Assembly (NCBI GenBank): GCA_017461625.1
Contig: JAFTXJ010000013.1
Span: 62,001 to 126,000, forward strand
Source: Clostridia bacterium
GTDB lineage: Bacteria > Bacillota > Clostridia > Oscillospirales > Acutalibacteraceae
Reading direction: 5' to 3'
DNA length: 64,000 nt
Position numbers and translations under genes: made by a program. Positions 33,083-41,576 of this stretch are shown here, one piece after another (position 1 is the first letter of the stretch; each line of letters starts with the position of its first letter). The notes beneath the pieces were generated by a model. It was not told the origin of the DNA, made no database searches, and worked only from the letters and a program-made list of their open reading frames with translations.

Positions 33083-34384
33083 TTGGAATACAACTTAAAA
33101 GCTGAGGGTTGTGCCTGCGGCAAACAGCATACGTTCACTTCAAAAATAATCATAGGTGAAAATGCAGTACATAAATTGCCTGAAATTTTAGAATCTTTGA
33201 ATTGTAAAAAGCCATTCATTTTAGCGGACTGCAATACATATGACGTAGCAGGAAAAACTGTTTTTAATTTACTTAATAAAAAAGGATTGAAAGCAGAAAG
33301 ATATATATTCAACAAAAAACTTCTTGAACCGAATGAAACAAATGTAGGTCTTGCGGCAATGAACTTTGTGCCTGCCTGCGATGCGATAATCGGTGTAGGC
33401 TCCGGTGTTATTAATGACATAAGTAAAATCATCGCAAACATTTCAAATAAACCTTATATTATTGTAGGAACAGCTCCATCTATGGACGGTTATGCATCTG
33501 CAACCTCATCAATGACTATGGAAGGACTGAAAATTACGCTTAACAGCAAGTGTGCTGACGTGATTATAGGAGACACCGATATACTTTGCAAAGCACCTGC
33601 CAAAATGATGATTTCGGGTCTTGGCGATATGGTGGCAAAATATGTGTCAATTTGCGAATGGCGTATATCAAACGTAATAAACGGTGAATATTACTGTGAA
33701 GACATTGCGTCACTTGTAAGGGAATCTTTACAAAAGTGTGTAGACAATGCAGAAGGACTCATAAACAAAGACAAGCGGGCGGTAGAAGCCGTTTTTGAGG
33801 GCTTGGTTTTATGTGGTGCTGCAATGAAATTTGCCGGAATCTCTCGCCCCGCTTCGGGAATTGAACACTATCTGTCGCATATATGGGATATGCGTGAGGC
33901 TGAGTTTGGCACACCTGTTGAAATCCACGGCATTCAATGTGCGGTAGGAACATTAATAGCGATTAAACTCTATGATAAAATTAAAAAAATTACTCCGGAA
34001 AGAGAAAAGGCATTTAAATATGTGGAAAATTTTGATTTTTACACCTGGAGCAAAACTTTAAAAGAATTTCTCGGAAAAGGTGCAGAGAGTATGATTGCTC
34101 TTGAAGAAAAAGAGCAAAAATATAGTATAGAAAACCATAAAAAACGTTTTGAAATAATCGCCCAAAAATGGGATAAAATACAAAATATTATAGTGGAAGA
34201 ATTACCATCAACCGATAAAATTCAAGCATTATACAGCAAGGTCGGTCTGCCCGAAACAATGGCTGAAATCGGCCTTGATGAAGAAATTTTACCTTTGACT
34301 TTTAAGGCAGCAAAGGATATAAGAGATAAATATGTTTTGCCCAGACTTTGCTGGGATTTAGGAATTATTAATGAAATTATATAG
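33083..34384 (+). CDS. egsA: sn-glycerol-1-phosphate dehydrogenase (AraM/EgsA family)
   Basis: 433 residues from TTG 33083, with GGGGTG six bases upstream; a further TTG at 33053 has no site. Iron-containing alcohol dehydrogenase-like fold: the NAD loop GVGSGVINDISKIIA, TAPSMDGYASATSSM, and metal ligands from D in GLGDMVAKY and histidines in GIEHYLSHIWDM and EIHGIQCAVG. The N-terminus adds a CxC (GCACG) not needed for the fold. It makes sn-glycerol-1-phosphate from DHAP with NAD(P)H, as B. subtilis AraM does for heptaprenylglyceryl phosphate. The gene is next to the DUF4275 protein but probably not functionally tied. Confidence 0.88.
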   Translation: MEYNLKAEGCACGKQHTFTSKIIIGENAVHKLPEILESLNCKKPFILADCNTYDVAGKTVFNLLNKKGLKAERYIFNKKLLEPNETNVGLAAMNFVPACDAIIGVGSGVINDISKIIANISNKPYIIVGTAPSMDGYASATSSMTMEGLKITLNSKCADVIIGDTDILCKAPAKMMISGLGDMVAKYVSICEWRISNVINGEYYCEDIASLVRESLQKCVDNAEGLINKDKRAVEAVFEGLVLCGAAMKFAGISRPASGIEHYLSHIWDMREAEFGTPVEIHGIQCAVGTLIAIKLYDKIKKITPEREKAFKYVENFDFYTWSKTLKEFLGKGAESMIALEEKEQKYSIENHKKRFEIIAQKWDKIQNIIVEELPSTDKIQALYSKVGLPETMAEIGLDEEILPLTFKAAKDIRDKYVLPRLCWDLGIINEII

Positions 34385-34419
34385 ATAAAACGATTCATAC
34401 CCAAAATGGTGGTGAAATA

Positions 34420-35424
34420 ATGAAAACAATACAATGCGGCAATTGGAAGATAGCTGTTGATACTGATAAAACAAAAGATTATTATCAAACATATAAAATA
34501 AATGATACACAGGCTAACAGAAACTTTGCAGAGTATTGCAAAAGCTTAACCGAAGAAGAAAAGGCATTTTTTAATGCATTCGGTATTGACCCTGCTTGTT
34601 GCAATATTGAACATATGGGTGCCGATAAAAAAGGTAATTTCCCTTGTGGCGGTTATTTTTTTGTCTGCGGAAAATACCTTGAACGACCCCCTGAGGAATT
34701 GACAACACCGGAAGAGCTGGCAGAAAATAATTTTATAGACTTGCGTCCTGACCCAAGCATTTATATCGGCATCTTTCAGTTTGATTTTCAATACGAAGAT
34801 TCCATATTCAATGATGATATACCGGATGACATACCAGAAGGGTTTATTTGTATCCGTTTTTGGTGTGAGGATATGAAATGGTTATTGCCTGAAAAGCCGG
34901 AAGAAATGATGTATGAACCTCCACACTTTTGGGAGATACATAAAATCATTAAAGAAAGAATTCTCCAGAAAAAGGCCCAGCTTTTAATCTTAACAGAGGC
35001 AAAATCAGAGTTTATGCTTTTCTTTGAAAAGCTGAATATTAAAGCACATCCGTTAACCAATGATGAAATAAAAAAATATAAAAAAGAGTGGATAAGCAAA
35101 TTTGCCCCCTCAGATGCCGATATTAAAAAAATCAAAAAACACTCTCGTAAGTATACCCATTACCTTTGGCATATTTTTAGTTTTGAAATTCTGAATTGCG
35201 AAAGTGAAGAAAATGCTAAAATCATGTTTAATCAAGAAAATAAGACCGCCTGTGTAATCATCAGCAATATTGATGATATTGCATACCGTTTAGAAAGTGC
35301 AGAAAATATCACAGCAGAATTATTAGAGCAATTTGTTGATGTAACGATTACCGCAAGTGATTTTTCGTGGACTTATTCAAAGACTCATGAGGAAATATGC
35401 GGTCCGTATTTTTATAAAAAATAA
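34420..35424 (+). CDS. Two-domain protein with C-terminal DUF4275
   Basis: 334 residues. Residues about 175-334 match DUF4275: KKYKKEWISKF, HYLWHIFSFEILNC, ACVIISNIDDI, DFSWTYSKTHEEICGPYFYKK. Residues 1-165 form a separate acidic, aromatic-rich domain (CCNIEHMGADKKGNFPCGGYFF, EDMKWLLPEKP) that I do not recognise. Both parts are soluble, with no signal peptide. DUF4275 function is unknown; its members often stand alone at about 140 residues, so this fusion is unusual. AGAAAATG-type weak site (GGTGG at 34408) precedes the ATG. Confidence 0.7.
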   Translation: MKTIQCGNWKIAVDTDKTKDYYQTYKINDTQANRNFAEYCKSLTEEEKAFFNAFGIDPACCNIEHMGADKKGNFPCGGYFFVCGKYLERPPEELTTPEELAENNFIDLRPDPSIYIGIFQFDFQYEDSIFNDDIPDDIPEGFICIRFWCEDMKWLLPEKPEEMMYEPPHFWEIHKIIKERILQKKAQLLILTEAKSEFMLFFEKLNIKAHPLTNDEIKKYKKEWISKFAPSDADIKKIKKHSRKYTHYLWHIFSFEILNCESEENAKIMFNQENKTACVIISNIDDIAYRLESAENITAELLEQFVDVTITASDFSWTYSKTHEEICGPYFYKK

Positions 35425-35450
35425 CCCTTAGGATTTTAAAACTTTTCAAC

Positions 35451-35489
35451 AAAAAATGCACCGACTTCGCTTAAAACAAAGTCGGTGCA
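35451..35489 (-). terminator. Terminator for the Gfo/Idh pair
   Basis: TGCACCGACTT (35457-35467) pairs with AAGTCGGTGCA (35479-35489); a T6 run follows on the minus strand. Confidence 0.8.
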
Positions 35490-35504
35490 TTAAATTATAT
35501 TTAA

Positions 35505-36533
35505 TTAAAACTCGTAATTGGGTTTTACAATTTTGCCTGTAACAGAAGATTCAACAATTGCAAGGCAGGCTGCGACAGTTTTTGCTCCCTCTCTCGCATC
35601 GGTAAGAACAGGCTTGTCGTTGATGATTGCATCTGCAAAAACAGCAAATTCCTTGATTGCGTTGTGATTGTTAACTTCAACTTCAACAATTTCAGGCTTC
35701 TCAGGTGCAACACCGTTTTCATCAGCAACAAAAAGCTGCATTGTAGGAGAAGTGTTGTCACAGATGAGTGTACCCTTTGTGCCGTAAATTACTGTGCGCA
35801 TTGTGTAGTCACGCTTACAGCCTGTTGAAACAAAAACTTTACCTGCAACACCGTTGGGGAATTTCATAATAGCAACTGTTGCATCGTCATAAGGAACAGT
35901 AAGCAAAGCCTTGTGGGTGCCGTAAGCAAACACTTCTTCAGGATCACCTGCAAGCCAACGGAGAAGGTCAACCGCGTGGCATCCTCCGCCGATGAGACCG
36001 TGACGGTTGGGGTCTGCTCGCCAGTTACCGTCGCCGAATTTTGTTTTAACAATATTCATATAGTCGTGAGCATATTCAGACTCAACAAAATAAATTTCAC
36101 CAAGTGTACCGTTATCAATAAGCTCCTTTGCCTTTTCAAATGAAGGAGTAAAACGGCAGATCTGACCAACCATAAATTTGCAGTTTGAAGCTTCAGCAGC
36201 TCTTACGATTTCATCAATATCTTCTCTTGTGAGAGCAAGGGGCTTTTCGCAAAGAACGTGCTTGCCTGCGTTGAGAAGTTCAATGCAAACCTGCTTGTGC
36301 TGCTGGTCAGGGATTGCAACTGATACAACATTTATATCTTTATTATTGATGATGTCGTGATAATCAGTGCACCATTTTTCTTCAGGAATATTATATTTTT
36401 TACCTGCAGCAGCAAGGGTCTCAGGGTTGCTGTCGCAAATCAAAGCGATTTCTGCATCATAACCCATAGCACCCTCAAGGTGAGCCATACCAAACATCAT
36501 ACCGATATTTCCAACAACTAATTTTTTATCCAT
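35505..36533 (-). CDS. Gfo/Idh/MocA family oxidoreductase A
   Basis: 342 residues. Rossmann start GNIGMMFGMAHLEGA, then the family hallmark CEKPLALTREDIDE (about 95, catalytic Lys in EKP). The C-terminal sheet domain carries DPNRHGLIGGGCHAVDLLRWLAG with the catalytic-type G-x-x-x-D-x-x-x-x-H pattern. NAD(P)-dependent oxidation of a sugar or inositol; the substrate cannot be told. It lies 11 bases after oxidoreductase B and shares its promoter. Confidence 0.85.
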   Translation of the reverse strand: MDKKLVVGNIGMMFGMAHLEGAMGYDAEIALICDSNPETLAAAGKKYNIPEEKWCTDYHDIINNKDINVVSVAIPDQQHKQVCIELLNAGKHVLCEKPLALTREDIDEIVRAAEASNCKFMVGQICRFTPSFEKAKELIDNGTLGEIYFVESEYAHDYMNIVKTKFGDGNWRADPNRHGLIGGGCHAVDLLRWLAGDPEEVFAYGTHKALLTVPYDDATVAIMKFPNGVAGKVFVSTGCKRDYTMRTVIYGTKGTLICDNTSPTMQLFVADENGVAPEKPEIVEVEVNNHNAIKEFAVFADAIINDKPVLTDAREGAKTVAACLAIVESSVTGKIVKPNYEF

Positions 36534-36544
36534 AACTTTTCTCC

Positions 36545-37492
36545 TTATAAATTGTTAAGAATTTTTAAAACACATTCAAGCTCATCAGCCTTAACCTTTT
36601 CAACAGGCTGATTGTTTTTAACGCAATCTTTAAAATAAATAAGCTCATTTGCATAAGCATCACTTTTGGGAAGATTGATGTTACCTGTGTCACCCTCAGG
36701 CTTGTTTGTGAGGTTGATAGGGTCATCCTGCTCGGTGGTGTAAATTTTCATTTCATCGTTTTCCCAAGCTACAACTGCTTCTTCAAACTGGAAACGGAAC
36801 TCTGCAGTAAAGGGATAACGGATTGCATACCATGATGATTCACAGTTTACCGAGAAATCTCCGAAATTGTATGAAACGCTGATGAAATCCTGCTTAGGTA
36901 ATTTTGAACGGAACTGATGATTCACTGTGGGTTTACCGAAAGCATAAACCATAAAATCAAGGTCGTGAATATGTAAATCAAATGGCACAAGTCCGCTTCG
37001 TTTTTCATCCATCATCCAGTTATCCCAGCTCCAGCGGGGATAACCGCCAAGACGAAGCATTGTTCCCGAAAGAAGCTTACCGTATTTTTTAGTATCATAA
37101 ATTTCTTTAAGCACTTCATACTCAGGCCAGAAACGAAGCACCTGAGCAACCATAAATTTAACATTATTTTTTTCGGCTGTTGAGTATACTCTTTCAACAT
37201 CCTCTTCTTTTAAAGAGATGGGCTTTTCTGTTACAACATTAATGCCCTTTTCCATTGCCTTAACTGCAAAATCTGCGTGAAGATATGTAGGAAGACAAAT
37301 ATCAAGAATATCGAGCTCTTCTTTTTCAAGCATTTCATCAAAATCAAGATAACAACGTTTTGATTCATACTTTTCCATTCTCTCGGGGCGAATATCACAA
37401 AGAGCTACAAGCTCTGCATCTTCCATAGCTTCCCATGCGGGGATATGAGCGCCGCTGATTCCGCCAACGCCGACAAGACCAACTTTTAACAT
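36545..37492 (-). CDS. Gfo/Idh/MocA family oxidoreductase B
   Basis: 315 residues from ATG 37492 (GGAGG seven bases upstream). Rossmann fold VGLVGVGGISGAHIPAWEAM, TEKPISLKEEDVERV (about 88), and DLHIHDLDFMVYAFG (about 165) with the H-x-x-D motif. It is only distantly similar to its neighbour A and so not a recent duplicate. Paired enzymes of this type often act in successive steps on one sugar, or as two subunits; that is inference. No transporter gene is linked. Confidence 0.85.
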   Translation of the reverse strand: MLKVGLVGVGGISGAHIPAWEAMEDAELVALCDIRPERMEKYESKRCYLDFDEMLEKEELDILDICLPTYLHADFAVKAMEKGINVVTEKPISLKEEDVERVYSTAEKNNVKFMVAQVLRFWPEYEVLKEIYDTKKYGKLLSGTMLRLGGYPRWSWDNWMMDEKRSGLVPFDLHIHDLDFMVYAFGKPTVNHQFRSKLPKQDFISVSYNFGDFSVNCESSWYAIRYPFTAEFRFQFEEAVVAWENDEMKIYTTEQDDPINLTNKPEGDTGNINLPKSDAYANELIYFKDCVKNNQPVEKVKADELECVLKILNNL

Positions 37493-37522
37493 AACATAAC
37501 CTCCATTTTTCATATCTTAAAA

Positions 37523-37551
37523 ATTGTAGCACACTTAAATAACTTTATCAA
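37523..37551 (-). promoter_or_regulatory. Promoter for the Gfo/Idh pair
   Basis: Minus-strand TTGATA, 17-base spacer, TACAAT. It sits back-to-back with the plus-strand promoter at 37559-37587. Confidence 0.55.
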
Positions 37552-37558
37552 TAATTTA

Positions 37559-37587
37559 TTGACTGTGTTTACAAAAAAATATATACT
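37559..37587 (+). promoter_or_regulatory. Promoter for the histidine phosphatase gene
   Basis: TTGACT, 17-base spacer, TATACT (37582-37587). The ATG is 18 bases on. Confidence 0.65.
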
Positions 37588-37605
37588 GTCAGTGAGGTGA
37601 TTGTA

Positions 37606-38109
37606 ATGATACTTTACATAGCACGTCATGGTGAAACCGACCCTGACCAAAAACCTGAACCACTCCTCACTGAAACGGGATTTGACCAGGCAAAAAGATT
37701 GGGCGAAAGAATGAAAAAATTCAAGCTTGACTGTGTTTTTGCAAGTTCGCTTATAAGAGCACAGCAAACAGCAAAAGAAACAGCAGATTTACAAAACCTT
37801 CCCATTGAGGTTTTTCCTGAAATATATGAAGTTGAAAACGGTGAAACAATTGACCACGCTTATCAAAGGGCTGTTGTTGCCGTTAAAAAACTGCGAGAGC
37901 AATTTCAGGGTGACGAAAGAATCATAGTTTTTGCTCACGGAACGTTTAACAACTGCCTTATCAGTGCAGCACTGGGCTTTCCTGTAAGGAGTGATTTTAA
38001 TTTTTGTCAGGAAAACACAGGCCTCACCTGCATCAAATTTATGCCTGACGGCAAAATCAAAGCAGAGTTTATCAACGACTACGGTCACCTTGATAACCCC
38101 GAATTTTAG
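37606..38109 (+). CDS. Histidine phosphatase (phosphoglycerate mutase-like)
   Basis: 167 residues from ATG 37606, preceded by GAGGTG; the GTG at 37597 overlaps that site. Catalytic RHGET (about 7-11), second motif ASSLIRAQQTAKE with conserved Arg, the acid in YEVENGE, and the second His in VFAHGTF (about 111). It is short, so probably a small-molecule or sugar phosphatase rather than a glycolytic mutase. Monocistronic; possible partner of the divergent oxidoreductases. Confidence 0.82.
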   Translation: MILYIARHGETDPDQKPEPLLTETGFDQAKRLGERMKKFKLDCVFASSLIRAQQTAKETADLQNLPIEVFPEIYEVENGETIDHAYQRAVVAVKKLREQFQGDERIIVFAHGTFNNCLISAALGFPVRSDFNFCQENTGLTCIKFMPDGKIKAEFINDYGHLDNPEF

Positions 38110-38117
38110 CAAAAGTT

Positions 38118-38148
38118 AAGCCACAGCAAGAATTTCTTGCCGTGGCTT
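38118..38148. terminator. Bidirectional terminator
   Basis: AAGCCAC-A-GCAAG pairs with CTTGC-C-GTGGCTT around a five-base loop, T run on the plus strand. Confidence 0.75.
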
Positions 38149-38157
38149 TTCAAATTA

Positions 38158-40041
38158 TCAGAAATTACAGTGAAGACACTTTTTCTTTCCGCCTTCGCAA
38201 CGTATACCTGTGCAGGGCTTATACTCTTCATAAGCCCCTCCACCGCCGATTGAGCCTGCATAATTGGGAGTTGATCCTCTGGCTACGTAGTAACCCTTAC
38301 CGCCACAGGTGGTGCAGGTTACGTATCCTGAACCGCCGCAATAGCTGCAGGTTTTATCTTTTTTAGTGTAAAAATCCGAATCAAACCCTGACGAAGATGA
38401 GCCTGAACCTGAACCGCCCGAGGATGAATTATTGTTCTGGCTTGACAATGCCTTGCTTAAATCAACCACGCAGAAAGCCTCTGAACCACCTTTTAAATCA
38501 GTGTAAATATAAAAAGCCGCAACATTCTCATCCTTATTATAATAAACAATTCTCAATGTTGCATCCTGACAAACAGAATTGTCTTCTAAACCGGGGGTTA
38601 ACCAACTGTCTTTGATTCTCTGATATACTCTGGGCTTTTCATAATTATACGGTCCGCCGGGGTCGCTGTCCGAAACATGCTGATATTCCTGCGCTAAATC
38701 AGTCATATTATAAACTGTTCCCGTTTTGACAGGATCTTCGCATGACAAAAATACTACAAACTGATTTTTGCCGTCGGCATCTTTGATTTTAATTAAATCC
38801 GAAGCTGTTTCATAATCTACAAATTCCACACTGTATTTTTGTGAATCACCGCCGACTATTGCCATAGCCTCGTTGAACCCGACTGAAAATCGACCGTCCG
38901 TAGTCTCATATTTTCCGTCAGCTGTTTTAATTAATCCTGCTCCTGCAGACTTCCCTCCGGGTGCAATTGTTTCTGTTTTGCCACCGTTTCTGAAGCCAAG
39001 GTCTGTTGAATCAAGGTCGGCAGACCACTTAATGTAACCCTTAACGGTTGTTCTGTTCATTGCGTAATAAATTTCAACTGAGCAAGAGCCTGACTTCCCT
39101 AAAGAGTCATATTCACAGCTGTCTTTAACAGATGATGTGCCCGTATAATCAAGAAACCATGAAGCATAAATTTTAAGATCATTGTAAGATGAATGGAAAT
39201 CGCGATAATCTTCAAATATAGAATCCCGCTCTTTAAAATTCATACCATCTTTACAAAGCAACTTGGCGTATTCATCAATAAGCTCAATATCTTCTTCATC
39301 GCCCTTGAAGCTTTGGCTATAAACATATCCGCTTTGACTAACCTTGTCAAAACTCATATCGCCTGATGCAAAATCAAAAAGGGATTGGAATTTTACGGAA
39401 TCTTTGCTTTGCTTTCCTGAATTTCCGTTATCAAAATTCAAAGGCTCAACCAAAACTTCATCTTTGCCTGAAGTTGCCTTTTCATCATCACTGTCGCTGT
39501 TGGTTTCGCTGTCATCCGAACTTTCTTTGTCAGCGGAGCCTACGCTTTCTTCTTTAAAATCTTTGGAGTACATAAGACAAATTAACGATCTTCCGTCAAT
39601 TTTATCATCACCAACGCCGACTCTTACGTGATATTCCTGATTATTTGTTTCTGAAAACAACGGAGCGATTTCCTTTTCACCTGTATATCTGAAATAGTAA
39701 TCGTCATCGCCTCCGTCAACAGATTCAAAGTCATAGTCTTCGGTTATTCCTTCTTCATACTTTTCAAGCTCAGGTAAGTCTTCTTCATCTATAAGATACC
39801 AGACCAATACATAGTCATCTTTTTCGGCTTCGTCGTAGTAGTCAATATACTCAGCTACATATTCATCTAAACTCGGATAAAGAGATTTGTTTTCATCGGA
39901 ATCCCCGGCAAATATGCCAATGAGGATAAGCCCTGCCAACAAAGCACAAACAATCACAATGATTATTTTAACCGCTTTTTTCAACTTGCTTTTTGGTGTT
40001 TTTACTGCTGTGTCATCAGTATTTTTCTTTTTACCAAACAT
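38158..40041 (-). CDS. Membrane-anchored protein with C-terminal DnaJ-like cysteine cluster
   Basis: 627 residues. Basic N-terminus, a membrane segment (about 27-48), then a large outer part that is very acidic. A D/S/E linker lies at about 170-200. The last 60 residues hold CSYCGGSG, CTTCGGKG, a CTGIRC and CLHC, i.e. two CxxCxGxG repeats and two more cysteine pairs, as in the zinc-finger of DnaJ. A Gly/Ser-rich hinge precedes it. DnaJ zinc fingers bind unfolded proteins in the cytosol; one at the end of an extracytoplasmic protein is unusual. The middle domain is not recognised. It follows the PHP gene by 17 bases, in one operon. Confidence 0.7.
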   Translation of the reverse strand: MFGKKKNTDDTAVKTPKSKLKKAVKIIIVIVCALLAGLILIGIFAGDSDENKSLYPSLDEYVAEYIDYYDEAEKDDYVLVWYLIDEEDLPELEKYEEGITEDYDFESVDGGDDDYYFRYTGEKEIAPLFSETNNQEYHVRVGVGDDKIDGRSLICLMYSKDFKEESVGSADKESSDDSETNSDSDDEKATSGKDEVLVEPLNFDNGNSGKQSKDSVKFQSLFDFASGDMSFDKVSQSGYVYSQSFKGDEEDIELIDEYAKLLCKDGMNFKERDSIFEDYRDFHSSYNDLKIYASWFLDYTGTSSVKDSCEYDSLGKSGSCSVEIYYAMNRTTVKGYIKWSADLDSTDLGFRNGGKTETIAPGGKSAGAGLIKTADGKYETTDGRFSVGFNEAMAIVGGDSQKYSVEFVDYETASDLIKIKDADGKNQFVVFLSCEDPVKTGTVYNMTDLAQEYQHVSDSDPGGPYNYEKPRVYQRIKDSWLTPGLEDNSVCQDATLRIVYYNKDENVAAFYIYTDLKGGSEAFCVVDLSKALSSQNNNSSSGGSGSGSSSSGFDSDFYTKKDKTCSYCGGSGYVTCTTCGGKGYYVARGSTPNYAGSIGGGGAYEEYKPCTGIRCEGGKKKCLHCNF

Positions 40042-40058
40042 TGATAATCCCTCCGTTT

Positions 40059-41405
40059 TTAAAATGCAAAGTATTTTTCACGCTGTTTTTTCATTCTGCC
40101 GTTGATTGCCTTAAGAAGTCTTGCTGCATCTTCATCGCCACAGGCGTAATCCTTCATAAGTCTGCCCTCTTCAAAAACAAGCTCGTCATGAAGAGTGAAA
40201 AATTCACGAAGAAGGAAGCTACCGTAACGCACAAACCTTGTTTCACCCACAAGGCGAAGTTCCTTGCTTATTGAATCAACTGCAACAGAATAAAAATCTT
40301 TAATTGAGTTAACAATACCTTCCCTTGTGTTTTCGGGAGCGAAAACAATTGTTGAAGCAATCAGAGCTCCGTCGTTGTGAACGCAGCCGTGGCTGTCGGT
40401 GCTGCCGACTATGGGGTAATGTCTGCCCTTAATTCTGTCATCATAATATCTGGCAGCCTGGAAACCGTTCTGCTCAAAATATCTTTCACCGCCGAGCACC
40501 TCAAAGGCATCAAAGGGCTGAGTTTCCATCATATATTCCACAAGATTTTCAGGAACCTGAAAAACATTCTGAATCCAATAAGGATGGCAGAAAATTCCAA
40601 GACCGTCTGCTTTTTTGATATGGTTAAAAATCCACACACAAGCAGCATACGTGAATTTTTCAATTCCGTCAGGGATATTGAGTGTTTCGGCAAGCTCGTT
40701 TACCTGACGCTTATATTCTTCAACGCTGATAATGTCGGGGCATTCTCCGTTAAGTGAACGAAGCTCCTTTGACGGTCCAACATCAATATGGTGGTCACCG
40801 GGCATAAGTGCATTTACACTATAAGTTCCGCCGAAGTTTACAATATGTATGTCATTGCCCTCAAGATGAACCTCCTCACCTGTTACAAGGTTAAACTCAA
40901 TGGGCACATCCTTGTATGTGTTGATAGCTTCAAGCGAAGCGTAATAAACATCGTGGTCGGTCATCGCAAGGAAATCGTAGCCGTTTTTTCTGTATTCGGC
41001 AGCAACTATTGCAGGAGCCTGTCGTCCGTCTGAACGGCAGGTATGCATATGTAAGTCACCCCTGAACGGGTATCTGCCTACAAGATCGGGCAAGAGGGAA
41101 TAAACAGAAAGACGGACAACACGCTTGTCATCTTTCATAATGTCAACATAATGCTCCTGCTCGCCTTTGAAAGAATGTTTAAAACGAAGGCATCCGTCAT
41201 CATCGGGACTAACCGTGTATTCAACAAGATTGTTTCTTTCAGGGTAACGAAGATTATTGCCCTGAGTCAATTCACGCAACCAGATGTTGTATTCACCTGA
41301 AAAGGCAACGTGCAAGCCCAATGGCTTAACCGTAATTTCAATTTCTTTGTCGCAAGGGAAGACCTTTGGAAAAATGTCATAGTTTGTAAGCTCAAGCTTT
41401 ATCAT
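40059..41405 (-). CDS. PHP-domain metal-dependent hydrolase
   Basis: 448 residues from ATG 41405 (AGGAGG upstream). The N-terminal about 120 residues form a beta-domain. The PHP core then shows FRGDLHMHTCRSDGRQAP (metal motif HxH, about 121), LAMTDHDVYY, and GEEVHL. Further on, GIFCHPYWI and STDSHGC complete the metal site. Family members hydrolyse phosphoesters; this group (long N-terminal extension) is not characterised. It is first in an operon with the cysteine-cluster membrane protein. No signal peptide, so it is cytosolic. Confidence 0.82.
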   Translation of the reverse strand: MIKLELTNYDIFPKVFPCDKEIEITVKPLGLHVAFSGEYNIWLRELTQGNNLRYPERNNLVEYTVSPDDDGCLRFKHSFKGEQEHYVDIMKDDKRVVRLSVYSLLPDLVGRYPFRGDLHMHTCRSDGRQAPAIVAAEYRKNGYDFLAMTDHDVYYASLEAINTYKDVPIEFNLVTGEEVHLEGNDIHIVNFGGTYSVNALMPGDHHIDVGPSKELRSLNGECPDIISVEEYKRQVNELAETLNIPDGIEKFTYAACVWIFNHIKKADGLGIFCHPYWIQNVFQVPENLVEYMMETQPFDAFEVLGGERYFEQNGFQAARYYDDRIKGRHYPIVGSTDSHGCVHNDGALIASTIVFAPENTREGIVNSIKDFYSVAVDSISKELRLVGETRFVRYGSFLLREFFTLHDELVFEEGRLMKDYACGDEDAARLLKAINGRMKKQREKYFAF

Positions 41406-41516
41406 TATTTTACCTCCTACGGGCAATATTCAAAGTTATTGTAACATATAATTTTGCATTTTTCTACAACAAATATAAATGAATTATTCTTTTTTGACAT
41501 CAAATTACTTTAGCAC

Positions 41517-41545
41517 TTTACAAACATAAAATTTTGTGATATACT
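41517..41545 (+). promoter_or_regulatory. Promoter of the putP-like gene
   Basis: TTTACA, 17-base spacer, TATACT (41540-41545). Confidence 0.6.
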
Positions 41546-41576
41546 TTCTCAGTATTTATTTATTAGGAGGAGTTTT

